64,000 nt of DNA from Nocardioides sp. GY 10127 (GTDB lineage: Bacteria > Actinomycetota > Actinomycetes > Propionibacteriales > Nocardioidaceae). The stretch is taken from NCBI RefSeq assembly GCF_004919085.1, contig NZ_STGL01000009.1, forward strand, positions 186,001 to 250,000, read 5' to 3'. Shown piece after piece: positions 28,601 through 36,428 of this stretch (positions are counted from its first letter, which is position 1; every line of letters starts with the position of its first letter). The position numbers and the translations under genes were made by a program. The notes beneath the pieces were generated by a model, which worked only from the letters and a program-made list of their open reading frames with translations, had not been told where the DNA came from and ran no database searches.

Positions 28601-29230
28601 TCAGGCGGACGCCTTGGCGGCGGCCAGCACCGCGCCCGCGTAGGGCGCCACGATCGAGGCCAGCTCGTCGTCGCCGCCGTGCGGCGCGCTGCCGCGACGC
28701 AGCACGAGCAGCATGAGGGAGCCGCCGACGAGGTCGGCGAGCAGCGGCGTGGGCGGCGTCCCGGAGACCTCGCCCCGCTCCTCGGCCCGCTTCCAGACGA
28801 CGAGCAGCGCGTCGGTGGGCGCCGGGTCCATCGTCGGGCGGGCGTCGGGCACGGCGTGCAGGCCGACGTCCTCGAAGGTGGCCTGGGAGCCGGGCAGCGC
28901 GTCGAGCGCCATCCGGTGCCGCACCAGGGTGGCCGGGTGGTCCCAGGAGCGCAGGACGCTCACCATGAGCGCCCGGAGGTCGCCCTCGAGGGAGCCGGTG
29001 TCGACCGGGTCGAGCTCCTCGGCGGAGGCGGCGACGGCGTCCTCGAGGAGCCGCTCCTTGTCCTGCCAGCGGAGGTAGATGCTGGACTTGCCGACGCCCG
29101 CACGGCGGGCGACGCCGTTGAGGGAGAAACCGGCCTTGCCGTAGGTCGCGTACTCGGCGACGGCGGCGCGCATGATGCGTTCATCAGCGCCGGCCTCCCG
29201 CGGCCGGCCGACGGACCTGGCGTGACTCAT
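28601..29230 (-). CDS. TetR family transcriptional regulator
   Basis: A 209-residue one-component repressor. The N-terminal helix-turn-helix is typical: DERIMRAAVAEYATYGKAGFSLNGVARRAGVGKSSIYLRW, read in parts at about 15-55, with the recognition helix GVGKSSIYLRW. The ligand-binding C-terminal domain is helical and gives no clue to the effector. ATG 29230 is preferred because the protein then starts MSHARSVGRPREAG, usual for the family; the upstream 19 codons are AT-rich promoter sequence. An inverted repeat at 29255-29275 could be its own operator. Confidence 0.88.
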   Translation of the reverse strand: MSHARSVGRPREAGADERIMRAAVAEYATYGKAGFSLNGVARRAGVGKSSIYLRWQDKERLLEDAVAASAEELDPVDTGSLEGDLRALMVSVLRSWDHPATLVRHRMALDALPGSQATFEDVGLHAVPDARPTMDPAPTDALLVVWKRAEERGEVSGTPPTPLLADLVGGSLMLLVLRRGSAPHGGDDELASIVAPYAGAVLAAAKASA

Positions 29231-29607
29231 GCCGGGAGCATGGCACCAAGTAAAGAAACCTGTGCGTTTTGTTTCAAAGCCACCCATGTCCGGATAGAGG
29301 GCGGACGCGGCACCCCCGGAGCCGCTACCGGGGTGGCGCGGAGCGTGCCCGGGCGCGGGACAGCGGTCCCGGCCGGCCGGCCGGACGGGTCGGAGGGACC
29401 GCCCGGAGGGGCCGTGTGGCCCCGCCCCGACGGGTGAGTCACGTGACGAGGTGGCCGCCGCGGGCGCACCATGACGAGGCGGACGTCACGGAACCGCATT
29501 CGACAAAGATTCCACGACATAATCTTCACGGCCCAGGGTTCACCTCCGCGGGTGAAACCTTGCTCCGCGCCTGTGATCCGACCCCGTGGCGGGGCTACGT
29601 TCGTGTG
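29231..29607. other. 377-bp divergent intergenic region, TetR/LuxR
   Basis: Besides the TetR repeat, it holds a GGGGCC-GTGT-GGCCCC hairpin (29408-29423), a CCGG run near 29370, and an AT-richer stretch at 29490-29535. An imperfect palindrome GGTTCACC/GGTGAAACC (29537-29559) is a candidate operator for the LuxR-type regulator. TACGTT (29596-29601) is a -10 box 6 nt before GTG 29608. Confidence 0.5.
29255..29275. promoter_or_regulatory. Candidate TetR operator
   Basis: GAAAC (29255-29259) and GTTTC (29271-29275) form an inverted repeat with 11-nt spacing, inside AT-rich DNA 25 bp upstream of the TetR start. Autorepression is the usual mode for this family. Confidence 0.35.
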
Positions 29608-30315
29608 GTGAGTGCATCGAGACCTGTTCGCGTGGCGCTCATCGACAACTTCGAGGTTTCGTCGGTGGGTCTGCGCTCCATGCTGACCTCCTACGCGTCA
29701 CGGGTGATCCTGCTGGACCCCCGTGCCGCCCTCGAGCGACCGGCCACCGTCGACGTGGTCCTCTACGAGCCCGCCCGCCAGACGCCGAGCTCGCAGGGCA
29801 TGCTCCGCGACCTCGTCCGGGGCTCCGGCGCCGTGGCCGCGATCTACTCGTGGCGCGACCCCGACGGCGACTCGACCCGCGGCAGCTTCGCCGTGCACCT
29901 GTCGAAGGCCCTGCCCGTGGCCGATCTGGTCAACGCCGTGGAGGCACTGCACGACGGCGGCGAGGTGGCGTCGCTGAGGCGCATCCCCGCCGACCCCGGT
30001 CCGCTGGCGGTCATCGACCGCTCGGTCCAGGGCGCCCACGAGCTCACTCCCCGGGAGGCGGAGATCCTCGCGCTCGTGACGCAGGGCCTCACCAACTCCG
30101 AGATCGGCGCGCAGCTGTACCTGAGCATCAACTCGGTCAAGACCTACATCCGTGCGGCCTACCGCAAGATCGAGGTCACCCGTCGCGCGCAGGCCGTCGC
30201 GTGGGGGATGGAGCACGGGCTCGCGCCGCTCGCGGAGATGCGCCAGGGCGCGTCGTCGGGCCGGGACGAGGACGACGAGCGCCCGCTCGTCGGGCAGGCC
30301 CCGGCCGGCTTCTGA
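29608..30315 (+). CDS. LuxR/NarL-type regulator with degenerate receiver domain
   Basis: A 235-residue DNA-binding regulator. Residues about 7-120 have the receiver fold (VRVALIDNFEVSSVGLRSML, in parts). The phospho-acceptor position, expected as DVVLLD, reads DVVLYE, placing Glu at residue 54; the conserved Lys may be retained in HLSKALPVADLV. The C-terminal LuxR helix-turn-helix is intact: ELTPREAEILALVTQGLTN and IGAQLYLSINSVKTYI. No histidine kinase gene is adjacent. GTG 29608 is chosen by the TACGTT box 6 nt upstream; a longer frame exists without support. Target genes are unknown. Confidence 0.85.
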   Translation: MSASRPVRVALIDNFEVSSVGLRSMLTSYASRVILLDPRAALERPATVDVVLYEPARQTPSSQGMLRDLVRGSGAVAAIYSWRDPDGDSTRGSFAVHLSKALPVADLVNAVEALHDGGEVASLRRIPADPGPLAVIDRSVQGAHELTPREAEILALVTQGLTNSEIGAQLYLSINSVKTYIRAAYRKIEVTRRAQAVAWGMEHGLAPLAEMRQGASSGRDEDDERPLVGQAPAGF

Positions 30316-30504
30316 GAACCGCCACCCCGGATGCCCGCAGCAGCCTCATCCGAAGTGGTGAGAATGCCTGAGAACCCGTCCGGGTGAGTTCCGAACGGTG
30401 GCCGCCGTGGCTATCGTGAACGCACGGTCGAGCACTCCACCGGCCACGGGTGAGGAATCACCGGTCACGGGTGGGGCGGCCAGCGCGGCTCGCCGCGCAC
30501 CGGC

Positions 30505-30535
30505 GGTGGGTCCCGAACCGTACTCGGGACCCACC
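30505..30535. terminator. 12-bp perfect hairpin (LuxR side)
   Basis: GGTGGGTCCCGA and TCGGGACCCACC pair around a 7-nt loop ACCGTAC. Confidence 0.65.
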
Positions 30536-30540
30536 GACCG

Positions 30541-30581
30541 AAGTTCGGGCCGGTAGGGGGATACCCCCTCCGGCCCGACTT
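30541..30581. terminator. Long hairpin (IclR side)
   Basis: AAGTTCGGGCCGG pairs with CCGGCCCGACTT with one bulged T, and AGGGGG with CCCCCT extends the stem to an ATA loop. It can act in both directions. Confidence 0.65.
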
Positions 30582-30615
30582 CATTCACTGGTCCGGACAT
30601 TCTTTTCCGTGCGCG

Positions 30616-31419
30616 TCAGACCCGGTCGCGGAGCCGGCCTCCCAGCGCGTGCGCCTCGCGCAGGAGCAGGCGGCCGAGCTCTGGCCTGCGCTCGTCGGCG
30701 AACCGGTGCTCGACCCCCGTGATCGAGAGGGCGGCCACCGGGCGGTCGTGGGCGTCGAAGACGGCCGCCGCCATGCCCCAGCTGCCCTGGACGACCAGCC
30801 CGGGGTTGGTCGCCCAGCCGTCCTGTCGCGTCCGGGCGACGTGCGCCCGGACCAGGTCGGGGGCGTGCTGCGGGCCGTGCGCGGCGGCGAGGTCGCTGCG
30901 CTCCAGGTACGCCTCGACCTCCTCGTCCGGGAGGTGGGCGAGCACGGCCATCCCGGCGGAGACCACGCCCAGCGGGAACCGGGCGCCCTCGTGCAGCACG
31001 TGGCTGCGCAGCGGGAAGCTACCGTCCTCGCGCACCAGGCAGACGGTCTCGTCGCCCCGGCGCACGGAGAAGAACGCGCTCTCGCCGGTGAGGTCCGCCA
31101 GCCGCCGCACCGACGGCTGCGCGGTGGCGGTCATGTCGTAGCGCCGGGACGCGGCGGTGCCGAGCACGTAGAGCTCGGGGCCGACGTGCCAGGCGCCGGT
31201 GGCGCGGTCGCGGTCCGCCAGGCCGACGCCGGCCAGTGAGGTCAGGAGGCGGTGGGTGGTGGCCCGGGGGAGCCCGGCCGCCCGGGCCAGCGCCGAGGTG
31301 CTGCCTCCACCGGGCTCCGCGTCGGCCAGCGCCCGCAGCAGCGCCGCGGTACGGGCGACGCCGTCACCTGCTCCCATGCCGGTCGTGCGCTCGGCGTCCT
31401 GTCTCCCCGGGGTGTCCAC
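30616..31419 (-). CDS. IclR family transcriptional regulator
   Basis: A 267-residue regulator. The N-terminal winged helix is VARTAALLRALADAEPGG with the recognition part LARAAGLPRATTHRLLTSL (about 40-60). The C-terminal GAF-like effector domain contains FSVRRGDETVCLVRE and the usual LGVVSAGMAVLAHL. GTG 31419 lies 7 nt after TATCGT (minus strand 31427-31432), a leaderless arrangement. It diverges from a CoA-transferase pair 103 bp away. IclR proteins of the PcaR type often control such genes, so this pair is its likely target. Confidence 0.92.
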   Translation of the reverse strand: MDTPGRQDAERTTGMGAGDGVARTAALLRALADAEPGGGSTSALARAAGLPRATTHRLLTSLAGVGLADRDRATGAWHVGPELYVLGTAASRRYDMTATAQPSVRRLADLTGESAFFSVRRGDETVCLVREDGSFPLRSHVLHEGARFPLGVVSAGMAVLAHLPDEEVEAYLERSDLAAAHGPQHAPDLVRAHVARTRQDGWATNPGLVVQGSWGMAAAVFDAHDRPVAALSITGVEHRFADERRPELGRLLLREAHALGGRLRDRV

Positions 31420-31426
31420 TCAGCGG

Positions 31427-31432
31427 ACGATA
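31427..31432 (-). promoter_or_regulatory. -10 box of leaderless iclR-type promoter
   Basis: TATCGT on the minus strand, 7 nt before GTG 31419. On the plus strand, TTGACG (31487-31492) is a candidate -35 for the divergent CoA transferase. Confidence 0.45.
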
Positions 31433-31522
31433 CCCCCGGATCGTGACCACTCACGGGGCAATTCGCGTCGGCTCACCGGACGGGCGTTGACGTGTCAGCG
31501 GTCACACGGGGAGCCTGGGGGC

Positions 31523-32320
31523 ATGGACAAGGTGGTCTCCTCCGCGGCCGAGGCCGTGGCCGACGTGGCGTCCGGCTCGACCCTCGCGGTCGGCGGGTTC
31601 GGCCTGTGCGGCATCCCCTCGGTGCTCATCCGCGCCCTGCTCGACCTCGGCGTCGACGACCTCGAGGTCGTCTCCAACAACGCCGGCGTCGACGACTGGG
31701 GCCTCGGCCTGCTGCTCGGCGCCGGGCGCCTGCGCCGCGTCGTCGCCTCCTACGTGGGCGAGAACAAGGAGTTCGCCCGGCAGTACCTGGCCGGAGAGCT
31801 CGAGGTCGAGCTCACCCCGCAGGGCACGCTGGCCGAGCGCATGCGCGCCGGCGGCACCGGCATCCCCGCGTTCTACACCGCCACGGGCGTCGGCACGCAG
31901 GTCGCCGAGGGCGGTCTGCCCTGGCGCTACGACAGCGAGGGTGCGGTCGCCGTGGCGAGCCCCGCCAAGCCCACCGCACGCTTCGACACCGTCGACGGCG
32001 AGAAGGAGTTCGTGCTCGAGCGCGCGATCGTCGCGGACGTCGGCCTCGTCCGCGCCTGGAAGGGCGACCGGCACGGCAACCTCGTCTTCCGCTCCGCCGC
32101 ACGCAACTTCAACCCACTGGCCGCGATGTGCGGCCGCGTGACCGTCGCCGAGGTCGAGCACCTCGTGGAGCCCGGCGAGCTGGACCCGAACGAGGTCCAC
32201 CTCCCCGGCGTCTTCGTCCACCGCGTGCTCGAGCTCGCGCCCGACGAGCGCGACGACAAGCGCATCGAGAAGCGCACCGTCCGCCCCGCCGCGGACGCCG
32301 CCCGGACCGAAGGAGCCTGA
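31523..32320 (+). CDS. 3-oxoacid CoA-transferase subunit A
   Basis: The alpha subunit of a class I CoA transferase, which moves CoA from succinyl-CoA to acetoacetate or 3-oxoadipate. The 265-residue protein has the glycine-rich CoA site AVGGFGLCGIPSVLI at about 24-38, VSNNAGVDDWGLG, ASYVGENKEF, the strand GTGIPAFYTATGVGT, and GNLVFRSAARNFNP. ATG 31523 gives the family N-terminus; the frame upstream is antisense to the IclR gene. The beta subunit starts 1 bp after the stop. ScoA and PcaI cannot be told apart from sequence alone. Confidence 0.93.
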   Translation: MDKVVSSAAEAVADVASGSTLAVGGFGLCGIPSVLIRALLDLGVDDLEVVSNNAGVDDWGLGLLLGAGRLRRVVASYVGENKEFARQYLAGELEVELTPQGTLAERMRAGGTGIPAFYTATGVGTQVAEGGLPWRYDSEGAVAVASPAKPTARFDTVDGEKEFVLERAIVADVGLVRAWKGDRHGNLVFRSAARNFNPLAAMCGRVTVAEVEHLVEPGELDPNEVHLPGVFVHRVLELAPDERDDKRIEKRTVRPAADAARTEGA

Positions 32321-32321
32321 C

Positions 32322-32963
32322 ATGGCCTGGAACCGCGACCAGATGGCCGCCCGCGCCGCCGCCGAGCTCTCCGACGGCATGTACGTCAACCTCGGCATCG
32401 GCCTGCCCACGCTCGTCCCGAACTTCGTGGACGACGACGTCGAGCTCGTCCTCCAGTCCGAGAACGGCATCCTCGGCGTGGGCGCCTACCCCGTCGAGGG
32501 CGCGGAGGACCCGGACCTGGTCAACGCCGGCAAGGAGACCGTCACCGTGCGGCCGGGCGCCTCGTTCTTCGACTCCGCCCTCTCCTTCGGGATGATCCGC
32601 GGCGGCAAGATCGACGCCGCCATCCTCGGCGCCATGCAGGTCTCGGCGACCGGCGACCTGGCGAACTGGATGATCCCCGGGAAGATGGTCAAGGGGATGG
32701 GCGGCGCCATGGACCTCGTCCACGGCGCGAAGAAGGTCATCGTGCTCATGGAGCACGTCGCCCGCGACGGCAGCCACAAGATCGTCGCCGAGTGCTCGCT
32801 GCCCTACACGGGCCGCGGCGTGGTGCAGCGGATCATCACCGACCTCGCGGTCATCGACGTGACGCCCGACGGGCTGGTGCTGGTCGAGCTCGCGCCCGAC
32901 GTCACCGAGGAGCAGGTCCGGGACGCCACGGGCGCCCCGCTCCGCACGGCGCTGACCGTCTGA
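32322..32963 (+). CDS. 3-oxoacid CoA-transferase subunit B
   Basis: The catalytic beta subunit, 213 residues. The active-site Glu that forms the CoA thioester is in LQSENGILGVGAYP (about residue 47-48). NLGIGLPTLVPNF is near the start and GGAMDLVHGAKKVIVLMEHV around 130. AGGAG lies a few bases upstream of the ATG. Together with subunit A it should form a heterotetramer. Ketone-body use (ScoAB) or the last steps of aromatic degradation (PcaIJ) are the two options; the IclR neighbour slightly favours the latter. Confidence 0.94.
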   Translation: MAWNRDQMAARAAAELSDGMYVNLGIGLPTLVPNFVDDDVELVLQSENGILGVGAYPVEGAEDPDLVNAGKETVTVRPGASFFDSALSFGMIRGGKIDAAILGAMQVSATGDLANWMIPGKMVKGMGGAMDLVHGAKKVIVLMEHVARDGSHKIVAECSLPYTGRGVVQRIITDLAVIDVTPDGLVLVELAPDVTEEQVRDATGAPLRTALTV

Positions 32964-32973
32964 GCGGCCGGGC

Positions 32974-34707
32974 TCAGCCCATCCGCCAGCGCCGCCACGG
33001 CGAGGCGGCGGTGCCGCCGTCGCCGACCGCCACGACGCGGACGCGGTGCTGCCCGCCGTCCAGGTTCCGCACGACCACGCGCCGGACGTCGGCGGCGACC
33101 GTGCGTCGCACCTGGGTGCCCCGCACCCGGTAGGCGCTCACGTCGCCCTGGGCCGCGGCCCAGGTGAGGACGACCGAGCCGTCGCCGCGGACCCGCACGC
33201 GCGGGCGTCCCGGGGCGTCGGGGGCGCCCGTCGAGGTGTCGGTGGTCTCGTTCGAGGTCCCGGTGGTGGCACCGGACCCGGCGCACCCGGTGGCGGTGAC
33301 CACGTACTGGCCGAGGCTGCCGTAGTCGTCGTAGCCGCCGCTGCTCCAGCTGCCCTGCCCGACGCCGTCGACGAGGACGACCCAGTCCGACTCGTCGGCC
33401 GGGACGGTGAGCCCGGCGTCCATGCCGGCGGCGGTGCGGCTGTTGACGGTCGTGGTGGTGGGGGCCGCGACGGCCAGCGGGCTGCCGACGTCCCCGGCGC
33501 GGACGAGCCGGGCGCGGACGTCGAGGTCGGTGCCGAGGTCGGGGGCCGTGACCGTGACCGAGCCGCCCGCGGCGCACGTGCCCAGCGTCCAGGCGTCGAC
33601 GTCGTCGGCGGAGCCGATGACCCCGGTGCCGCCGAGGGCGCCGGCGCCCGTGGCGGTGAGCGCTGCGGCGGTGGCCGCGGTGGCGCCGGCCTCGTCGGCG
33701 CGGGAGCCGAGGCGTCCGCGCAGGATCGCGACGTCGTCCTGGGTGTTGGTGGCGCCCGCGTAGGAGCCCTGGCTCCACTGGGTGACGGGGCGGTAGTAAC
33801 CGACGCCCATGATCGGGGCCCAGGAGCCCTGCCCGCCGGAGTAGGAGGAGGACGCGTCGCCGTCGTGGGTGAGGCCCAGGTTGTGGCCGGCCTCGTGCGC
33901 GGCCGCCTCGGCGACGGACTTGGCGCTGTTGCCGGTGCCCTGCGGGAAGACCCAGGCGGGGGAGTAGCGGCCGCCGGTGGCGGCGAAGATGCCGACGTAG
34001 GCCAGGCCGCCGCAGCCGTTCGGGCACAGGTCGGCGTAGGCGACGCTGCTGGGGGTGATGAGGACGCGGGTGCCGTAGCGGGTGTCGGAGGAGTCGGTGC
34101 GCACGAGCGCGGCCTGCCCCGGGTCCTGCGTCGTCACGTCCACGTCGAAGGGCGCGTAGTCCTCGGCGACGCGGGACCAGACCTCCTGGACGAGGGTCTT
34201 CTCCGCGGCCGAGAAGGCCGGGCCGTCGCCGGCCGGGTCCCACGCGGGGTGGGTGCCCTGGACGTCGCTGTCCCAGGCCGAGCCGATGTCGGAGCCGCCG
34301 TCGACGTCGAGGAAGATCACCAGGTCGGCGCCCGGGTTGCTGTGCAGGGAGAAGGTCTCCGCGAGGGGCGCGAGGCGCTGCGAGCCCGCGTCCGACCCGC
34401 TGGTCGCGGCCGCGGCCTCCGCGTCCGAGCGCTCCTGGACGCCGGCCGGGGCGGCCGGCTCGCGGAAGAGCAGCTCGCCCGCGTCGAGCTCGGCGGTGGC
34501 GTCGTCGGCGAGCACCTCGCGGACGCCGGACTCGGTGAGGCCGGTGCGCGAGGCCAGGCGGGTGAGCGTGTCGCCGTCGGCCTGGGCGGTGGCGGCCAGT
34601 CCTGTGGTGGCCAGCCCCGTGACGGCGAGCGTCGGCGCGGCGACCGCGAGGGTCAGCAGGGCGCGCACCCGACGGGCCGGGTTCGGCGAGCGGGACGAGC
34701 GGGACAC
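32974..34707 (-). CDS. Secreted metzincin-type zinc metalloprotease with fibronectin-III-like end
   Basis: A 577-residue exported protease. A signal peptide (about 1-42) ends ATAQA. A propeptide-like part follows (DGDTLTRLASRTGLTESG), then a catalytic domain from about 115 beginning LVIFLDVDGGSD. The zinc motif AAHEAGHNLGLTHDG matches HExxHxxGxxHD at about 281-293, with a Met-turn candidate in APIMGVGYY. A beta-rich region with DVDAWTLGTCAAGGSV follows, like bacterial pre-peptidase domains, then a Gly/Thr linker and a fibronectin-III-like C-terminus. GTG 34707 is chosen from GGAGG 8 nt upstream. Substrate unknown. Confidence 0.9.
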   Translation of the reverse strand: MSRSSRSPNPARRVRALLTLAVAAPTLAVTGLATTGLAATAQADGDTLTRLASRTGLTESGVREVLADDATAELDAGELLFREPAAPAGVQERSDAEAAAATSGSDAGSQRLAPLAETFSLHSNPGADLVIFLDVDGGSDIGSAWDSDVQGTHPAWDPAGDGPAFSAAEKTLVQEVWSRVAEDYAPFDVDVTTQDPGQAALVRTDSSDTRYGTRVLITPSSVAYADLCPNGCGGLAYVGIFAATGGRYSPAWVFPQGTGNSAKSVAEAAAHEAGHNLGLTHDGDASSSYSGGQGSWAPIMGVGYYRPVTQWSQGSYAGATNTQDDVAILRGRLGSRADEAGATAATAAALTATGAGALGGTGVIGSADDVDAWTLGTCAAGGSVTVTAPDLGTDLDVRARLVRAGDVGSPLAVAAPTTTTVNSRTAAGMDAGLTVPADESDWVVLVDGVGQGSWSSGGYDDYGSLGQYVVTATGCAGSGATTGTSNETTDTSTGAPDAPGRPRVRVRGDGSVVLTWAAAQGDVSAYRVRGTQVRRTVAADVRRVVVRNLDGGQHRVRVVAVGDGGTAASPWRRWRMG

Positions 34708-35074
34708 GGTGACCACCTCCGCCCTTCCCGATCGGGCTGGTGGAGCCCGCGGGGAGGGGGTGAACCGTGTAGATGGCAACGTTTGCGTAAGCGTCCTGTG
34801 AAGGCCCCTGCAGGACCCTCCGGACGCGCCTCGTCCCGTGCGTGAGTCATCACGACCGCCCCCCAGCGAACGTGGCCGGGCCACCTCCGGGCCGTTGCCC
34901 GGGGCAACCACCCGGCGAGTGCGGCGACCCTCGCACGATCCCCGCCCCCGGTTACTCGGAGGAGGCACGTTTGTTCACCGAAATGGGTGGGTCTTCACCT
35001 CGGACCGAGCTGGGCGCCCAGTGGTCTGGACCGCCCGCCCGTCCGTGGTGAGGGGCGGTGACGGGGTGGATCGG
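34708..35074. other. 367-bp intergenic region between protease gene and tRNA-Lys
   Basis: It should contain the protease promoter; an AT-richer patch near 34770-34800 (GGCAACGTTTGCGTAAGC) is the best candidate. A GGAGGAGG near 34960 precedes only a 26-codon TTG frame, which I do not annotate. Nothing else is recognised. Confidence 0.4.
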
Positions 35075-35147
35075 TAGGCCCTGTCGGTCTCGAACCGACG
35101 ACCAGCGGATTAAAAGTCCGATGCTCTACCAACTGAGCTAAGGGCCC
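35075..35147 (-). tRNA. tRNA-Lys (anticodon TTT)
   Basis: On the minus strand the 73-nt gene starts GGGCCCTTAGCTCAGT and ends in AGGGCCT plus discriminator A. The acceptor stem pairs GGGCCCT with AGGGCCT (one G-T). The D-arm is GCTC...GAGC, the anticodon loop CTTTTAA (anticodon TTT), and the T-arm GTCGGTTCGAGACCGAC. CCA is not encoded. TAGGCT on the minus strand at 35212-35217 is a possible -10 box. Confidence 0.97.
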
Positions 35148-35323
35148 GCAACGCAGCCGTGCTCAACGTGCTGTCCGGGGGGACGACGCTGGGAGGCCCG
35201 CTGCAGTCGAGAGCCTAGTTCGGCGCTGCTCCAGGCTCCGAACCGGCCCGTGGCCACGCTCCTCGCCTGCCGGCGTGTGCGCGACGTGAGGTGAGCCCAC
35301 GATGCCGCGACGCCGAGACACGG

Positions 35324-36100
35324 CTAGAGGTCCCTCAACCTACGGGTTCTCTCCGCGGGTCTAGAACGGAGGCTTCCGAGGCGGACGCGATAGCCGAGGT
35401 CGGTGAGCACCCTGATGGCCTCCTCGGGTGCATCACGCACCACAGCGCCCACCTGTGAGCGCCTCCATCGCTCCCGACCGCTTCTGAGCGCCTCCAGTCC
35501 TTCCGGTGTCGCGTCCACCCCGAGCTCGAGGGCCAGCATCTCCAGGACGTCCTCGAGGCACGGACGGAATCGATGCCCCCCGACGGGGAAGTGGAGCTCC
35601 TCGAGGCGTGGCACTGCGTTCGAGCCAGCCCGCCGCTTACCGCGCGCGGACGCGCGTCCGGCGCGGTTCATGACATGGCTGAAGGCATCGCGATGGGCGT
35701 GGAGCTGGATATGGGCCGCAGGCATGTCGGCCACCGCGTCGCGGTCGTACTCGTAGCGGAAGAGCGGCTGCCTGTCGCCCTGAGCGTGCACCTTGATCTT
35801 GGCGTCGTCGACCGCCAGGTACCGACCGGCGCCGTCCAGGCTGCGCTGGAACGAGACGCTGAGCTGGAGCAGCGGCTCGCCGTTGACTCGCAGCACGATG
35901 CCGTCCACCGGATGCTGTCGCACGGTGAACTTCCTGGTGCCGTCGTTCTTGGTCATCAGCAGAGCAGTGAACGGGTCGCAGTCCACGGCGACCGCCCGGA
36001 CCGTCCGGGTCAGATCCTCTGCGAATTGCGTGGCCTGCGCGCTCAGCACGTCCTGCGGCTGTTGCCCCCGGCCGATTCGCCGGCGCCGAAGGAGGCTCAC
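35324..36100 (-). CDS. Protein of unknown function, second gene of accessory two-gene operon
   Basis: A 258-residue cytosolic protein that I do not recognise. The first 30 residues are basic. The middle (about 35-140) is beta-rich with FTVRQHPVDGIVLRVNGEPLLQLSV (in parts) and FRYEYDRDAVADMPAAH followed by IQLHAHRD, a His/Arg cluster that could be functional. The C-terminal part has LHFPVGGHRFRPCLEDVLEM and a helical RERWRRSQVGAVVRDAPEEA. The GTG start overlaps the stop of the small upstream gene (GTGA), with AAGGAGGCTCACC context. Base composition is visibly less GC-rich than its neighbours, and tRNA-Lys lies about 180 bp beyond its 3' end, as in acquired loci. Confidence 0.75.
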   Translation of the reverse strand: MSLLRRRRIGRGQQPQDVLSAQATQFAEDLTRTVRAVAVDCDPFTALLMTKNDGTRKFTVRQHPVDGIVLRVNGEPLLQLSVSFQRSLDGAGRYLAVDDAKIKVHAQGDRQPLFRYEYDRDAVADMPAAHIQLHAHRDAFSHVMNRAGRASARGKRRAGSNAVPRLEELHFPVGGHRFRPCLEDVLEMLALELGVDATPEGLEALRSGRERWRRSQVGAVVRDAPEEAIRVLTDLGYRVRLGSLRSRPAERTRRLRDL

Positions 36101-36279
36101 CGAGCCAGGAGGTAGTCCAGGTCGTCCAGCTGGTCGCACAGGGATTGCTCCCGCGCGTCCAGGAGGTGGGCCTCCGCGCGCGCCCGAAACGCTTCGACGT
36201 CACCGATCGCCTGGAGGATCTCGGCGCGCCGAGCACGAGCCTGGTCCTCGGTGATGCGGGCGATGCTCACAGTGCTCAT
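36097..36279 (-). CDS. Small 60-residue helical protein, first gene of accessory operon
   Basis: MSTVSIARITEDQARARRAE opens a 60-residue, highly charged, almost fully helical protein with heptad-like spacing that ends DDLDYLLAR. AGGAGG lies 5 nt before the ATG, and TACCCT (minus strand, 36298-36303) is a good -10 box, giving a leader of about 12 nt. The frame continues upstream, but the ribosome site fixes this start. Its stop overlaps the start of the 258-residue gene. A small helical partner coupled to a larger unknown protein recalls toxin-antitoxin or adaptor modules, but no such family is recognised. Confidence 0.75.
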   Translation of the reverse strand: MSTVSIARITEDQARARRAEILQAIGDVEAFRARAEAHLLDAREQSLCDQLDDLDYLLAR

Positions 36280-36428
36280 GCTGGCCTCCTGTGCCACAGG
36301 GTAGGGCAGTTTCGTCGACGTGGCCTTCCGGCCTGAGGCGCCCACGCTAGGGCTGGCCACCGACAGTCGCCCCGAGCCCGGCCCGACGGGTGGTGCCCGC
36401 CGGCCGCGTCCGCGGCATCCTGACCCCC

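Larger units (their letters stand above)
30316..30615. other. 300-bp convergent intergenic region with two hairpins
   Basis: The region between the convergent LuxR and IclR genes contains two consecutive strong inverted repeats, annotated separately, and no convincing ORF. Confidence 0.6.

Noticed and set aside
29288..29437. Coding extension of the LuxR-type or TetR genes across the intergenic region
   Set aside because: The extended frames cross promoter-like, AT-richer DNA and the families begin at the later starts.
34972..35052. Small TTG-started frame after GGAGGAGG
   Set aside because: Only about 26 codons, rare start codon and no conserved feature; left unannotated.
35075..36300. Integrated element with attachment site at tRNA-Lys
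   Set aside because: No integrase and no second copy of the tRNA end were found nearby; only an accessory-looking operon remains.
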